Shown here in pieces: positions 1 to 9,392 of a DNA stretch of 64,000 nt (position 1 is the first letter of the stretch; each line of letters starts with the position of its first letter). A model generated the notes under the pieces. The model ran no database searches. It had not been told where the DNA came from and saw nothing but the letters and a program-made list of their open reading frames with translations. Where the stretch lies: positions 3,621,001 through 3,685,000 of the forward strand of contig NZ_CP132507.1 in NCBI RefSeq assembly GCF_032191775.1, read 5' to 3'. Both the position numbers and the translations under genes were made by a program. Origin of the DNA: Rhodoferax mekongensis. Its GTDB lineage: Bacteria > Pseudomonadota > Gammaproteobacteria > Burkholderiales > Burkholderiaceae_C.

Positions 1-514
1 CCGGGGTCCACATCACTTCCTGCACGCTTTGGGCCAAGAAGGTGCGCCATACCAGCGCATGGGCATCGGCCCGGGGCAAGTGCTCGGCGCGGGTCAACTC
101 CGCACGGGTGAGCAACCCTACCAAAACACCCTCTGCAGACACCACGGGGGCCTGCGCAATGCCATGCTGGTTGAGCAGCGCCCAGGTTTGCTCGATGGTG
201 GAGGTGTCTGGGACCGTCACCACCTCGTGGCTCATGATGTCGGCCACCCGGGTCAAGGGCTGGCGGATCTGTGCAGGTTTGCTAACCTCGCCATAGGCCG
301 CCAGTGCCGTCCGATGCGCGATGTCGGTGGCAGGCGCTTCATGGGCAGAAGCGTTCAGCACATCGGCAAAGCGCAGAGGACTATGGTCCTGGGCATTCAG
401 CCCCAGCGCTTCGATGCGGCGGGTGCGTGCAGCGCGGCGTATGCCGGCTACCTTACCCAACTCTTCGAGCGAGCCCCGGAATATCTGCCCTGCTGTACCG
501 TAAACCGAAAACAT
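1..514 (-). CDS. CBS-domain protein, C-terminus cut by window edge
   Basis: About 171 codons are visible, reading leftward from the ATG at 512-514. A GGGAGA ribosome-binding site lies about 4 bases upstream. Residues ~90-140 form one CBS module (DIMSHEVVTV, then GIAQAPVVSAEG and LVGLLTRAEL), and VQEVMWTP at the edge looks like the opening of a second. CBS pairs usually bind adenosine nucleotides and regulate an attached or partner protein. The first 90 residues are unrecognised and carry no visible catalytic motif. It follows hemW by 42 bases on the same strand, so it is probably the last gene of the kinase-phosphatase-rph-rdgB-hemW run. Its specific role is unknown. Confidence 0.8.
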   Translation of the reverse strand, partial: MFSVYGTAGQIFRGSLEELGKVAGIRRAARTRRIEALGLNAQDHSPLRFADVLNASAHEAPATDIAHRTALAAYGEVSKPAQIRQPLTRVADIMSHEVVTVPDTSTIEQTWALLNQHGIAQAPVVSAEGVLVGLLTRAELTRAEHLPRADAHALVWRTFLAQSVQEVMWTP

Positions 515-556
515 GGCGTCTCCCTGCATGGCCGGGCGGGCCGCGGCGCAGCCCGT

Positions 557-1792
557 TCAGTCCGGATTGGACAGGAAAATTTCCTGCAAGTCACTCAAAA
601 AGTCGAAGCCTTTGACCGTCGGACGCACGCGGGCAAAGTCCCGCTCAATCAGGCCTTTGCGCTCGGCCTCCTCCAGCCCCTTTTGGATGGCGGTAATGGC
701 CAGCCCGGTGCGCTCGGTAAAGTCGCGCAGCCCGAAACCATTGCGCAAGCGCAAGGCATTGAGCATGTACTCAAACGGCAAATCGGCGCGGGCCACCTCG
801 TCGTCTTTCGCCACTGCGTGGCCGGCCAGCGCCTGCTCCATGTAGCGGGCCGGGTCACGAAAGCGCACCTGCCGCACCACCCGGTGTGCAAAGCTGAGCT
901 TGCTGTGCGCGCCGGCGCCTAGCCCCAAGTAGTCGCCAAACTGCCAGTAGTTGACGTTGTGAAAACAGCGGTGTCCTTGGCGTGCATAGGCCGACACCTC
1001 GTACCGGTCCATCCCGGCCGCAGCGGTGACCTCGGTAATGCGGTCCAGCATGGCATAGGCCGTGTCGTCTTCCGGAATTTGCGGCGGGAACTTGGCGAAG
1101 TAGGTGTTGGGCTCGATGGTGAGGTGGTAGATCGAGATGTGCGGCGGCTGGAACTGCAGCGCGGTGGCGAGGTCAACATCGAGTTGCGCCTGCGTCTGCC
1201 CCGGCAGGGCGTACATGATGTCGAGATTGAAGGTGTCGAACGAGGCAGCCGCTTCTTCCACTGCCGCCAGCGCCTGCGCACGGTCATGCACCCGGCCCAA
1301 GGCTTTCAGGTGGGTATCGTTAAAGCTTTGCACCCCGATGGACAGCCGCGTCACGCCCGCGCCACGGAAAGCCTTGAAACGGTCTTTCTCAAAGGTGCCG
1401 GGGTTGGCCTCCATGGTGATCTCGCAGTCCGCCTCCAGCCGCAGCCGGGCACGGATGTCGCCCAACAATCGGTCGATGGACTCCGGCGAAAACAGGCTGG
1501 GCGTGCCGCCACCAATAAAGATGCTGTGGATGTTGCGCCCCCAGATCAGGGGCAAAGCGGCCTCCAGGTCGGCGATGACAGCGTCGATATAGCGCTTCTC
1601 TTGAAGGCCATCTTTGGCCTGTTCATGCGAATTGAAATCGCAGTAAGGACACTTCTTGATGCACCACGGCAGATGGACATACAAAGACAAAGGCGGTAGC
1701 GCACTGAACTGCAGGCTGCCGGGGCGCATGTAGTGCTGAATATCGCGCTGCACCGCGGCAGCGCCCTCGGCAACGGGCTTGATGGGAATCAT
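557..1792 (-). CDS. hemW: Radical SAM heme chaperone HemW
   Basis: A 411-residue HemN/HemW-family protein. The radical SAM cluster motif is C44-x3-C48-x2-C51 (CIKKCPYC), followed by GGGTPSLF and the family SIGVQSF segment. HemW binds heme and inserts it into respiratory proteins; it is often misannotated as coproporphyrinogen dehydrogenase HemN. The short N-terminus before the CxxxCxxC and the position next to rdgB favour HemW. The frame runs open further upstream, but the ATG at 1792 lies 5 bases after the rdgB stop and is preferred. A second Met at residue 22 (MRPGS) is possible. It is translated as part of the rph-rdgB-hemW run. Confidence 0.93.
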   Translation of the reverse strand: MIPIKPVAEGAAAVQRDIQHYMRPGSLQFSALPPLSLYVHLPWCIKKCPYCDFNSHEQAKDGLQEKRYIDAVIADLEAALPLIWGRNIHSIFIGGGTPSLFSPESIDRLLGDIRARLRLEADCEITMEANPGTFEKDRFKAFRGAGVTRLSIGVQSFNDTHLKALGRVHDRAQALAAVEEAAASFDTFNLDIMYALPGQTQAQLDVDLATALQFQPPHISIYHLTIEPNTYFAKFPPQIPEDDTAYAMLDRITEVTAAAGMDRYEVSAYARQGHRCFHNVNYWQFGDYLGLGAGAHSKLSFAHRVVRQVRFRDPARYMEQALAGHAVAKDDEVARADLPFEYMLNALRLRNGFGLRDFTERTGLAITAIQKGLEEAERKGLIERDFARVRPTVKGFDFLSDLQEIFLSNPD

Positions 1793-1797
1793 GCGCC

Positions 1798-2403
1798 TCA
1801 GGCTCCGAGCCAGTTGGATCGGATCAATGCAGCCATCGCAGCAGCCGCGCGGCCACGGTGGCTGTGGGCGTTTTTGACTTCCACGGGCAGCTGGGCAAAG
1901 GTCTGGCCGAACTCGGGGATCCACATCACCGGGTCAAAGCCGAAGCCGTTGCTGCCCACCGGCTCAGGCGCAATCAGCCCTACCACACGGCCTACTGCAA
2001 TCAGCGGCTCGGGGTCGTCCACACTTCGCACCGCCACCAAGGTGCTCACCAGCGCTGCGCGGCGGTTGGTCACGTCCTTCATTTGCTCCAGCAGGGCTGT
2101 GACGTTGTTGTCATCCCCTTTGGAATAACCGAACTGGGTGGCGTAGTAGGCTGTGTCCACACCCGGCAATCCGCCAAAGGCGTCCACACACAAGCCGGCG
2201 TCATCTGCCAGCGCGGGAAAGCCGGTGTGCTGGGCGGCGTTGCGCGCCTTGGCCAGCGCGTTTTCAATAAAAGTACGAAACGGCTCGGGCGACTCGGGCA
2301 CGCCGAGGTCGCCCTGGCGCACCAGCTCGCAGCCCAACGGGGCGAACATGGCATTGAGCTCGGCGAGCTTGCCTTGGTTATTGGATGCAAGAACAATCTT
2401 CAT
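1798..2403 (-). CDS. rdgB: dITP/XTP pyrophosphatase RdgB
   Basis: A 201-residue Ham1/RdgB nucleotide-sanitising enzyme. It hydrolyses dITP, ITP and XTP to monophosphates and PPi, keeping deaminated purines out of DNA and RNA. The N-terminal SNNQGK nucleotide-binding motif sits at residues 7-12, and the central DDAGLCVDAFGG signature and the GFGFDPV segment are present. Length matches the family (about 195-205). It lies between rph and hemW, an arrangement common in beta- and gammaproteobacteria. The region just upstream of its ATG is part of the interspersed repeat at 2407-2463, which fills the whole rph-rdgB gap. Confidence 0.95.
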   Translation of the reverse strand: MKIVLASNNQGKLAELNAMFAPLGCELVRQGDLGVPESPEPFRTFIENALAKARNAAQHTGFPALADDAGLCVDAFGGLPGVDTAYYATQFGYSKGDDNNVTALLEQMKDVTNRRAALVSTLVAVRSVDDPEPLIAVGRVVGLIAPEPVGSNGFGFDPVMWIPEFGQTFAQLPVEVKNAHSHRGRAAAAMAALIRSNWLGA

Positions 2404-2406
2404 ATG

Positions 2407-2463
2407 AAATAGCCCTCTGGCGCCCGCGGAATATACGCGAGCAGCTATTGTTTTGATAGTGCC
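2407..2463 (-). repeat. Interspersed repeat copy 1 (rph-rdgB junction)
   Basis: Minus-strand copy of the dispersed element. It reads GCTATCAAAACAATAGC, then TGCTCGCGTATATTCCG, then CGGGCGCCAGAGG and GCTATTT. The GCTAT...ATAGC part can form a small hairpin. The copy supplies the last five codons and stop of rph (ALSKQ, TAG) and runs almost to the rdgB ATG. Confidence 0.75.
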
Positions 2464-3176
2464 TGCTGCTGCAACAGCATGAGTTCACCCACGCCTTTTT
2501 CAGCCAGCGTCAGCAGTTGGTCCATCTCGGCGCGGGTAAAGGCCACGCCTTCGGCCGTGCCCTGCACTTCCACAAAGTGGCCGGCACCGGTCATCACCAC
2601 ATTCATGTCGGTGTCGCATGCGGAGTCTTCGGTGTACTCCAGGTCCAGCAAGGGTGTGCCTTCCACAATGCCCACGCTGATGGCCGCCACCGCCGAGGTA
2701 ATAGGCGTCTCGGTGATCTTGCCAGCGGCCAGCAAGCCATTGACTGCGTCTTGCGCAGCCACGAAGGCGCCGGTGATGGCTGCGGTGCGGGTGCCGCCGT
2801 CGGCTTGGATCACATCGCAATCGAGCTGAATGGTGCGCTCGCCCAGTTTTTTCAGGTCAAACACTGCGCGCAGCGAGCGGCCGATCAGCCGCTGAATCTC
2901 TTGGGTGCGGCCGGTTTGCTTGCCGCGGGCAGCCTCGCGGTCGCTGCGGCTGTGGGTGGCACGGGGCAGCATGCCGTATTCGGCAGTGACCCAACCTTCG
3001 CCACTCCCCCGCTTGTGCGGCGGTACTTTTTCTTCGACCGACGCGGTGCACAGCACCTTGGTGTTGCCGAACTCAATCAACACCGAGCCCTCAGCGTGCA
3101 TGGTGTAGTGGCGGGTGATGCGCACCGGGCGCAGTGCATCGGCGGCGCGAGCGCCTTGGCGGACAAATGCTGTCAT
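2445..3176 (-). CDS. rph: Ribonuclease PH
   Basis: A 243-residue phosphorolytic 3'-5' exoribonuclease that trims the 3' ends of tRNA precursors. Family landmarks are all present: the N-terminal [20 protein letters not shown] block, [14 protein letters not shown], the phosphate-binding [15 protein letters not shown] stretch, and [18 protein letters not shown]. The last five residues (ALSKQ) and the stop codon come from the dispersed repeat, so the natural C-terminus appears to have been rewritten by that element. The PP2C gene ends 39 bases upstream, and rdgB follows on the same strand. Confidence 0.95.
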   Translation of the reverse strand: MTAFVRQGARAADALRPVRITRHYTMHAEGSVLIEFGNTKVLCTASVEEKVPPHKRGSGEGWVTAEYGMLPRATHSRSDREAARGKQTGRTQEIQRLIGRSLRAVFDLKKLGERTIQLDCDVIQADGGTRTAAITGAFVAAQDAVNGLLAAGKITETPITSAVAAISVGIVEGTPLLDLEYTEDSACDTDMNVVMTGAGHFVEVQGTAEGVAFTRAEMDQLLTLAEKGVGELMLLQQQALSKQ

Positions 3177-3215
3177 GGGGTCTTCCTCATAGATCCGGGC
3201 AGGCCGGAAAAACGG

Positions 3216-4127
3216 TCAAAGCTTGCGGGCAGCCGAGCGGCGAATGGCTTCGTTGATCTCGGCGATCGAACGCTCAATGGCCGCGTCGTCCAAGTCATCC
3301 ACCTCCGAGTCCGCCCACGCGGCTTGGACTGTGGAGGCAAACACGCCTTCGCTGATGCTGTCGGTCGAGATCGTGCCCTTGGTGGACTCGAAGCTGTCCG
3401 GTGTCTCCCACTCCATCGCGATCACGGTCACGTTATCGCAATGGGGCCCGCCCTTGAGCATGGCCTGCTCCACCAGATCAGGGGCAGACTCACCCACCGG
3501 CTTCTGGGACAGGTGATAGACGATATCGCTGTCCTGCAAAGGCCCCCACAGGCCGTCTGAGCACAGCATGATGCGGTCGCCCTGGTGCAAGGGCACCGGT
3601 CCGGTCACATCAAACACCGGGCGGGTCGGTGAACCCAGGCAGGTGAACAACACGTTACGGTTAAAGCCTGCCGGTGCGCCGTTGGGACGCTCCATCTCGC
3701 GCTGTTCAGAGTAGGAATGGTCCCGCGTGCGGGCAAGCAGCTCGCCCTGGCGCACAAAGTACAAACGCGAATCACCGCAGTGCACCCAATGCGCGGCGCC
3801 CCCTTGCAGCACCGCTGCCACTAATGTTGTGCGAGGCGTGTCCGGCAAGTTGCGCTCAGCCGCATACCGGAGGATTTGGCGGTGGGCAGCCAGAATGGCT
3901 TTGTTGAAAAACTCGCGCACATCCATCAGCTCGGGGTGCGCTTCTTTCTGGTACAGCGCCGAGATTACCTGCAAGGCCATCTGGGACGCGACTTCGCCCT
4001 CCGGGTGCCCGCCCATGCCATCCGCCAACAAAAACAGGCCGGACGACTTGGTGTAGCAGTAGCCCATGCGGTCTTCGTTTTTCTCGCGTCCCCCTTTGCG
4101 GCTGATCTGAAAGACGGAAAACTTCAT
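3216..4127 (-). CDS. PP2C-type Ser/Thr protein phosphatase
   Basis: A 303-residue metal-dependent phosphatase of the Stp1/PP2C family. Metal-ligand motifs are in order: NED at 17-19, ADGMGGH at 35-41, GDSRLYF at 118-124, CSDGLWG at 189-195 and DNVTVI at 231-236. An acidic tail of about 60 residues follows the catalytic domain. Its ATG overlaps the stop of the upstream kinase gene by 4 bases (ATGA), so the two are very likely translationally coupled and act as an antagonistic pair. Sequence alone does not show the substrates. It precedes rph by 39 bases. Confidence 0.92.
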   Translation of the reverse strand: MKFSVFQISRKGGREKNEDRMGYCYTKSSGLFLLADGMGGHPEGEVASQMALQVISALYQKEAHPELMDVREFFNKAILAAHRQILRYAAERNLPDTPRTTLVAAVLQGGAAHWVHCGDSRLYFVRQGELLARTRDHSYSEQREMERPNGAPAGFNRNVLFTCLGSPTRPVFDVTGPVPLHQGDRIMLCSDGLWGPLQDSDIVYHLSQKPVGESAPDLVEQAMLKGGPHCDNVTVIAMEWETPDSFESTKGTISTDSISEGVFASTVQAAWADSEVDDLDDAAIERSIAEINEAIRRSAARKL

Positions 4128-5137
4128 TTCGGCTTACCTGCCACGGGAGCGGTGGCCCCGCCCATCACGGTTTTTTTGGTTTCCGACACCATGGAGTCAA
4201 ATTGCATGCGCACCTTCTCGGTCACGGTGAGCTTGGTGTAGCGGCGTTCACCCTCGCGCGACAACTCCTTTTGCAAGGCAAACACAGACTGCGGACGCGA
4301 CAATGGGTCCAGCGACATGCACCATTCGACCACCTCGATCAAATTGTCGGAATACACACCACGCAGCCGCGCCAATGAGGTGGTGATACGGTCTTTCTCC
4401 AGGCGCTGGGGCGCTTCATTGGGCGGATAGCCCTGCATGCAGGCATAAATACAGGCGCCAATGGCGTAAATGTCTGTCCACGGCCCCATGGAAGCGTCGC
4501 GCCGGTACATCTCAGGGGCTGCAAAGCCCGGGGTGTACATCGGGCGGATGAAGTTGCCTTCTTTGCTCAGCACTTCGCGTGCGGCGCCGAAGTCGATCAA
4601 CACGGAGCGGTTGTCGTCGGTAATGAAAATATTGGCAGGCTTGATGTCCAGGTGCAGCATCTTGTGCTGGTGCACGATGCGCAATCCGCGCAGGATTTCA
4701 TCAAACAGAGAACGGATGGTGGACTCGCGGAACACCTTGCTCTTTTTCTGGTCACGCGCAGTCACGATGAAGTCCTGAAGGGCGGCACCTTCCAGGTAGT
4801 TCATGACCATGTAAACGGTTTCATTCTCGCGAAAAAAATTCAACACACTCACCACGGAAGGATGAGAGATCTGCGCGAGCGAGCGACCTTCTTCAAAAAA
4901 GCTTTTCAGGCCCAGGCGGTACAGCGACAGCTTTTCGGACTGCACCTGGGGTAGCAGTTCGCCGGGGGCACGGGTAGCCAGAGAGGAGGGCAGGTATTCC
5001 TTGACCGCCACTTGCTGCCCCTCGGAATCCAGAGCCAGATAGACCAGCCCAAAACCGCCTGCCGCCACTTTGCGGATGATGCGGTAGCCGCCTATCATGG
5101 TATCGGGGGGGAGTGGCGCTGGCTTGACCTTGGACAT
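4124..5137 (-). CDS. Hanks-type Ser/Thr protein kinase, soluble
   Basis: A 337-residue eukaryotic-like kinase. The glycine loop is AAGGFGLVY (25-33), the ATP lysine is K46 in VAVKEYLP, the catalytic loop is HLDIKPAN (162-169, Asp164), DFG is at 182-184, and a FAAPEMYRRD activation-segment end follows. No transmembrane helix or PASTA repeat follows the kinase domain, so it should be cytosolic; the last ~30 residues are low complexity. It is cotranscribed and coupled with the PP2C phosphatase. Only 79 bases separate its start from divergent yicC, so the two transcripts share a short promoter region. Confidence 0.93.
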   Translation of the reverse strand: MSKVKPAPLPPDTMIGGYRIIRKVAAGGFGLVYLALDSEGQQVAVKEYLPSSLATRAPGELLPQVQSEKLSLYRLGLKSFFEEGRSLAQISHPSVVSVLNFFRENETVYMVMNYLEGAALQDFIVTARDQKKSKVFRESTIRSLFDEILRGLRIVHQHKMLHLDIKPANIFITDDNRSVLIDFGAAREVLSKEGNFIRPMYTPGFAAPEMYRRDASMGPWTDIYAIGACIYACMQGYPPNEAPQRLEKDRITTSLARLRGVYSDNLIEVVEWCMSLDPLSRPQSVFALQKELSREGERRYTKLTVTEKVRMQFDSMVSETKKTVMGGATAPVAGKPK

Positions 5138-5216
5138 AGGTGCAGTGGGAGTGCTCGTGATTTTTGTTTGAAACGGGTTATTCTCGGGGCCGTTTCCATC
5201 GCCGCGAAAGCCCTTG

Positions 5217-6134
5217 ATGCCAGTTTACAGCATGACCGGCTATGCCAGTGCACAGCACAGCACAGCCACCACCGCCCCTGAAGGCGAATCCCGGACCCAA
5301 CCCGTCACCCAGCTCGGCCTGGAGGTGCGTTCGGTCAACAGCCGTTTTCTCGACCTCACCTTCCGTCTCCCCGAAGACCTGCGCCAGTTTGAACCCGTGT
5401 TGCGCGAGCTATTGGGAAGCAAACTCAAGCGCGGCAAGGTGGAAGTGCGCGCCTCGGTGGAGACCACTAGCGCGACCAACATCCCCGACCCCACCCCCAA
5501 ACTGCTGCAAAAGCTCAACGCGACCCAGGACAGCATCCGGGCCTGGCTACCCACGGCCAACCCCTTGAGCGTGGCCGACGTGATCCGCCTGGCCGCCGCC
5601 GAGCAAGGCACCAGCCGAGACTGGAGTGCCGACGTGATGCCCTTGGCGGAAAAAGTATTGAAAGAGCTGCTGAGCGCACGCCAGCGCGAAGGGGCCCGCC
5701 TGGCCACCATGCTGCTGGGCCACATCGCCCAGTTGCGCACCTTGGCCGAGCAGGCCGGGCCCTTGGTGCCCAAGCTGGTGGAACAGCAACGCCTGCGCTT
5801 CATGGAGCGCTGGAAAGAGGCCATGGCCCTGACCGAAGGCGCCACGCTGCCGGAAGCTGCCCAGGACCGCGCCCTGACAGAGGCCACGGCCTTCGCGATA
5901 CGCATTGATGTGGCGGAGGAAATCACCCGACTGAACTCCCACCTGGATGAGCTAGAGCGACTGATCAAGAAAGGCGGGGAAATCGGCAAGCGGCTGGACT
6001 TCCTGATTCAGGAACTGCACCGGGAAGCCAACACCTTGGGCTCCAAATCCGCCGCGCTGGAGCTGACGCACATCTCCGTGGACATGAAGGTTTTGATTGA
6101 ACAGATGCGTGAACAGGTCCAGAACATAGAATAA
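5217..6134 (+). CDS. yicC: YicC-family endoribonuclease
   Basis: A 305-residue YicC/YloC-family protein. The conserved N-terminus YSMTGYASA appears immediately, followed by EVRSVNSRFLDLTFRLPEDL, and the C-terminal DUF1732 block (KRLDFLIQELHREANTLGSK) is intact. Members have been reported as endoribonucleases. The ATG at 5217 is preferred over the in-frame TTG three bases earlier because it places MPVYSMTGY at the N-terminus as usual. An insertion of about 17 residues (STATTAPEGESRTQPVT) sits early in the domain. It is the first gene of yicC-gmk-rpoZ-spoT, with gmk 36 bases downstream. Confidence 0.92.
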   Translation: MPVYSMTGYASAQHSTATTAPEGESRTQPVTQLGLEVRSVNSRFLDLTFRLPEDLRQFEPVLRELLGSKLKRGKVEVRASVETTSATNIPDPTPKLLQKLNATQDSIRAWLPTANPLSVADVIRLAAAEQGTSRDWSADVMPLAEKVLKELLSARQREGARLATMLLGHIAQLRTLAEQAGPLVPKLVEQQRLRFMERWKEAMALTEGATLPEAAQDRALTEATAFAIRIDVAEEITRLNSHLDELERLIKKGGEIGKRLDFLIQELHREANTLGSKSAALELTHISVDMKVLIEQMREQVQNIE

Positions 6135-6170
6135 GGCGACTTTAGACACCGCATCACGGAGCCTCAGTCA

Positions 6171-6791
6171 ATGGACTACCCCGGAAATCTCTTTGTCGTC
6201 GCAGCCCCCAGCGGGGCCGGTAAGTCCAGCTTGTGCAAGGCCTTGTTGGAGCTCGACTCGCGCCTGCAACCTTCTGTCTCGCACACCACGCGCCCGCCCC
6301 GTGGCCAAGAAAAGCATGGTCGCGAATACTTCTTCGTCTCCCAGCAGGAATTCGATGCCATGGTGGAAGCGGATGCCTTTGTGGAATGGGCGCATGTGCA
6401 TGCGAACCGCTACGGCACCTCCAAAAAAGCCATTGAAGACCGCATGGCCATGGGCGCTGATGTGATCCTGGAAATCGACTTCCAGGGCGCCGTGCAAATC
6501 AAAAACGTGTTTGCCAACGCTGTCTGCATCTTCATCCTGCCTCCGAGTTGGGAAGAATTGCGTTCGCGCCTGGAACGCCGTGGGGAGGACAGCTCTGAGA
6601 TCATCGACATGCGCATGAAAAACGCGCAATTGGAAGTCGCCCAGGTCGGAAAGTTCGACTTCGTTATAATCAATGAGTTGTTTGACCGTGCGCTTTTCGA
6701 TCTGAAAGCCATTGTCCACTCTCAGCGACTCAAGATTTCAGCCCAGCGCCGCGCGCGAGCTGAAACATTCCGAGCGCTGAACATCCTCTAG
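6171..6791 (+). CDS. gmk: Guanylate kinase
   Basis: A 206-residue enzyme converting GMP to GDP with ATP. The P-loop is APSGAGKSS (12-20), followed by the GMP-binding [20 protein letters not shown] block and the IDFQGA segment. Length is typical (205-210). It sits between yicC and rpoZ; clustering of gmk, rpoZ and spoT is widespread in proteobacteria and puts guanine-nucleotide supply next to (p)ppGpp metabolism. Confidence 0.96.
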   Translation: MDYPGNLFVVAAPSGAGKSSLCKALLELDSRLQPSVSHTTRPPRGQEKHGREYFFVSQQEFDAMVEADAFVEWAHVHANRYGTSKKAIEDRMAMGADVILEIDFQGAVQIKNVFANAVCIFILPPSWEELRSRLERRGEDSSEIIDMRMKNAQLEVAQVGKFDFVIINELFDRALFDLKAIVHSQRLKISAQRRARAETFRALNIL

Positions 6792-6807
6792 CTTTCCGGA
6801 GAATTCC

Positions 6808-7011
6808 ATGGCCCGTATCACTGTTGAAGACTGCCTCGAGCAGATCCCTAACCGCTTCCAATTGGTTCTGGCTGCCACTTACCGTGCCCGCATGTTGAGC
6901 CAAGGCCACACCCCCAAAATCGAAAGCAAGAACAAGCCCGGCGTCACCGCATTGCGCGAAATTGCCGCAGGTAAAGTCGGCTTGGAAATGCTCAAAAAAG
7001 TACCGCTGTAA
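6808..7011 (+). CDS. rpoZ: RNA polymerase omega subunit
   Basis: A 67-residue omega subunit. [17 protein letters not shown] is the canonical start, and the internal [12 protein letters not shown] block is conserved. Omega helps assemble the beta' subunit and forms part of a ppGpp-binding site. GGAG lies about 6 bases before the ATG. A strong hairpin terminator follows 17 bases after the stop, so spoT may depend partly on readthrough or on its own promoter. Confidence 0.96.
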   Translation: MARITVEDCLEQIPNRFQLVLAATYRARMLSQGHTPKIESKNKPGVTALREIAAGKVGLEMLKKVPL

Positions 7012-7028
7012 ATTCAGCCTGCTTATGC

Positions 7029-7055
7029 AAAAAGCACCGCTTGCGGTGCTTTTTT
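7029..7055 (+). terminator. Rho-independent terminator after rpoZ
   Basis: AAAAAGCACCG, a CTTG loop, then CGGTGCTTTTTT. This is a perfect stem flanked by an A-run and followed by a T-run. The A-run on the 5' side makes it potentially bidirectional. It separates rpoZ from spoT by attenuation or termination. Confidence 0.9.
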
Positions 7056-7098
7056 CGTTTGCGGCACACAAGACTCCCAGCCACGCTACATTTACACC

Positions 7099-9369
7099 AT
7101 GGGCAGCCTTCTCCAAACACCACCAAGTACCTCGAATGCCGGCAAATCGGCCAAGCCCGGTTCGCCAGTCGCTGCGGTCAATGCCGCGGCAGCCAGTTTT
7201 GCCGGGCTCACCGCCAAGCTGGACTACTTGAGCAGCAGTGATGTGGAGCAGGTGCGCTTGGCCTACCGGTTCGCGGACGAAGCGCACCTGGGCCAACTCC
7301 GCAATAACGGTGAACCCTACATTACCCATCCAATTGCGGTAGCAGCGCAATGCGCCGAATGGAAACTCGACGCCCAGGCCCTGATGGCGGCCCTGCTGCA
7401 CGATGCGCTCGAAGACTGCGGCGTCACCAAGATCGAGCTGATTGAAAAGTTCGGGTCGCCGGTAGCCGAATTGGTGGACGGCCTGACCAAGCTCGACAAG
7501 CTGCAATTCAACACCCGCGAGGAAAACCAGGCCGAATCTTTCCGCAAGATGCTTCTGGCCATGGCACGGGACGTGCGGGTCATCCTGATCAAGCTCGCCG
7601 ACCGTTCGCACAATATGCGGACCCTGTCGGATGTGCCCCGCAGCAAATGGAGCAGGATCTCCTCTGAGACGCTGGATATTTACGCCCCCATCGCACACCG
7701 ATTGGGTCTCAACCAGACTTATCGGGAACTTCAGGATCTCGCCTTCCAGCATCTGCGGCCCTGGCGGTATGCGATTCTTTCCAAAGCGGTCGCCAAAGCG
7801 CGCAGCCGTCGGCGCGACTTGATCCAGAAAGTCCAGAAAGAAGTCGAAGCAGTTTTTGCCGAAGCCAAGATGCCCATTCGCATCGCAGGCCGCGAGAAAA
7901 CGCTGTATTCCATCTACCAAAAGATGGACAAAAAGCATCTCAGCTTCGCCCAGGTCACCGACATTTATGGCTTTCGGGTTTTGGTGCCCAACATCACGGA
8001 TTGCTACACCGCACTAGGCCTGCTGCACCAGCTCTACAAGCCAGTGCCTGGCAAGTTCAAGGACCATATTGCGATTGCCAAGGTCAACGGTTACCAGTCC
8101 TTGCACACCACGCTGGTGGGGCCGGCAGGTATCAACATCGAATTCCAGATGCGAACCGAAGCCATGCACGTGGTAGCCGAGTCCGGCGTGGCCGCACATT
8201 GGCTCTACAAGGTCAACAATCCGGAAGACGGCACGGCGGATCGCTTGGGCACCAAATGGCTGCAATCCCTGCTGGATATCCAGGACGAGACTCGCGATGC
8301 GGCCGAGTTCTGGGACCACGTCAAGGTGGACCTGTTCCCCGATGCTGTGTATGTGTTTACGCCCAAGAGCCAGATCATGGCCTTGCCACGGGGCGCCACT
8401 GTGGTGGACTTTGCCTATGCCATTCACAGCAATATCGGCGACCGCACCATTGCTGCCCGCATCAATGGCGAACAAGTCCCCTTGCGTACCGAGCTGAAAA
8501 ACGGCGATGTGGTCGAAGTGGTCACCGCACCTGTGTCCACCCCCAACCCGGCATGGCTGGGTTTTGTGCGCACCGGCCGTGCGCGCTCCAAAATCCGCCA
8601 CCATTTGAAGACCATGGCCCAAACCGAGTCGGAAGGATTGGGTGCCAAATTGCTGGCTCAGGCCTTGCGCGCCGAAGGTATTGAGGGCTTCCCTGAAGAC
8701 AACCCGGCCTACGCCCCCTTGTGGGACAAGCTGCTGCGCTTTACAGGAAACAAGACCAAACACGAGCTGCTGACCGACATCGGTCTGGGCAAGCGCATCG
8801 CCAATATCGTGGCCAAGCGCATGGTGAACCTGCTGAGCGAAGCCGGTGAGCGGCCGGACGCCCTGCTGCTCACCCGTGAGCGCTTCACCGCGCACGAGAC
8901 CAATACTTTGAGCTCCATCACCTTGGACGGCAGCGAAAACGCGTCAGTGCAGTTCGCACCATGTTGCCGCCCCATTCCCGGAGACGCCATCGTCGGTTAT
9001 CTGGGCCGCGGTGAAGGTCTGGTGGTGCACATGGCCGACTGCGGCGTGGCCAAAAAGCTCCAGCACAAAGACAGCGAGCGCTTTATCGGTGTGGAGTGGT
9101 CCGACGAACCGGTGCGTGCCTTCGAGACCGGCATTGTGGTGACTGTCACGAATGGCAAAGGCGTGCTGGCTAAAGTTGCTGCAGCACTCGCGTCTGCCGA
9201 GGCGGACATCATTCACATCGACATGGGGCAGGACGGAGTGCGCGACGCATCCGACATGCGCTTGATTATTGGTGTGCGGGACACCGCCCACATCGCCATC
9301 GCATTGCGCAACCTGCACCGCACTCCTTCGGTGCTGCGGGCCCAGCGCGCAAGCAACAGCGCCGGCTAA
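7099..9369 (+). CDS. spoT: Bifunctional (p)ppGpp synthetase/hydrolase
   Basis: A 756-residue RelA/SpoT homolog. The N-terminal HD hydrolase domain has THPIAVA (His77) and HDALED at 101-106, the intact metal-binding motif. The synthetase domain starts near 285 (DIYGFRVLV, then NGYQSLHTT around 330). Its loop has the basic GKFKDH sequence typical of bifunctional enzymes, not the acidic version of monofunctional RelA. TGS (~410-470) and ACT (~670-745) domains follow. About 40 Ala/Ser-rich residues precede the HD domain, so a slightly later start is possible. Position after rpoZ matches spoT in related genomes. Confidence 0.94.
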   Translation: MGSLLQTPPSTSNAGKSAKPGSPVAAVNAAAASFAGLTAKLDYLSSSDVEQVRLAYRFADEAHLGQLRNNGEPYITHPIAVAAQCAEWKLDAQALMAALLHDALEDCGVTKIELIEKFGSPVAELVDGLTKLDKLQFNTREENQAESFRKMLLAMARDVRVILIKLADRSHNMRTLSDVPRSKWSRISSETLDIYAPIAHRLGLNQTYRELQDLAFQHLRPWRYAILSKAVAKARSRRRDLIQKVQKEVEAVFAEAKMPIRIAGREKTLYSIYQKMDKKHLSFAQVTDIYGFRVLVPNITDCYTALGLLHQLYKPVPGKFKDHIAIAKVNGYQSLHTTLVGPAGINIEFQMRTEAMHVVAESGVAAHWLYKVNNPEDGTADRLGTKWLQSLLDIQDETRDAAEFWDHVKVDLFPDAVYVFTPKSQIMALPRGATVVDFAYAIHSNIGDRTIAARINGEQVPLRTELKNGDVVEVVTAPVSTPNPAWLGFVRTGRARSKIRHHLKTMAQTESEGLGAKLLAQALRAEGIEGFPEDNPAYAPLWDKLLRFTGNKTKHELLTDIGLGKRIANIVAKRMVNLLSEAGERPDALLLTRERFTAHETNTLSSITLDGSENASVQFAPCCRPIPGDAIVGYLGRGEGLVVHMADCGVAKKLQHKDSERFIGVEWSDEPVRAFETGIVVTVTNGKGVLAKVAAALASAEADIIHIDMGQDGVRDASDMRLIIGVRDTAHIAIALRNLHRTPSVLRAQRASNSAG

Positions 9370-9392
9370 GTCACTTCAACGACTGGAGCCTT

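Noticed and set aside
29..922. Long plus-strand open frame over the CBS and hemW genes
   Set aside because: Antisense shadow of two recognisable genes; low-complexity translation with no domain.
6665..6670. TATAAT within gmk as a promoter for rpoZ
   Set aside because: No -35 at a proper distance, and the bases encode the conserved FVIIN of guanylate kinase.
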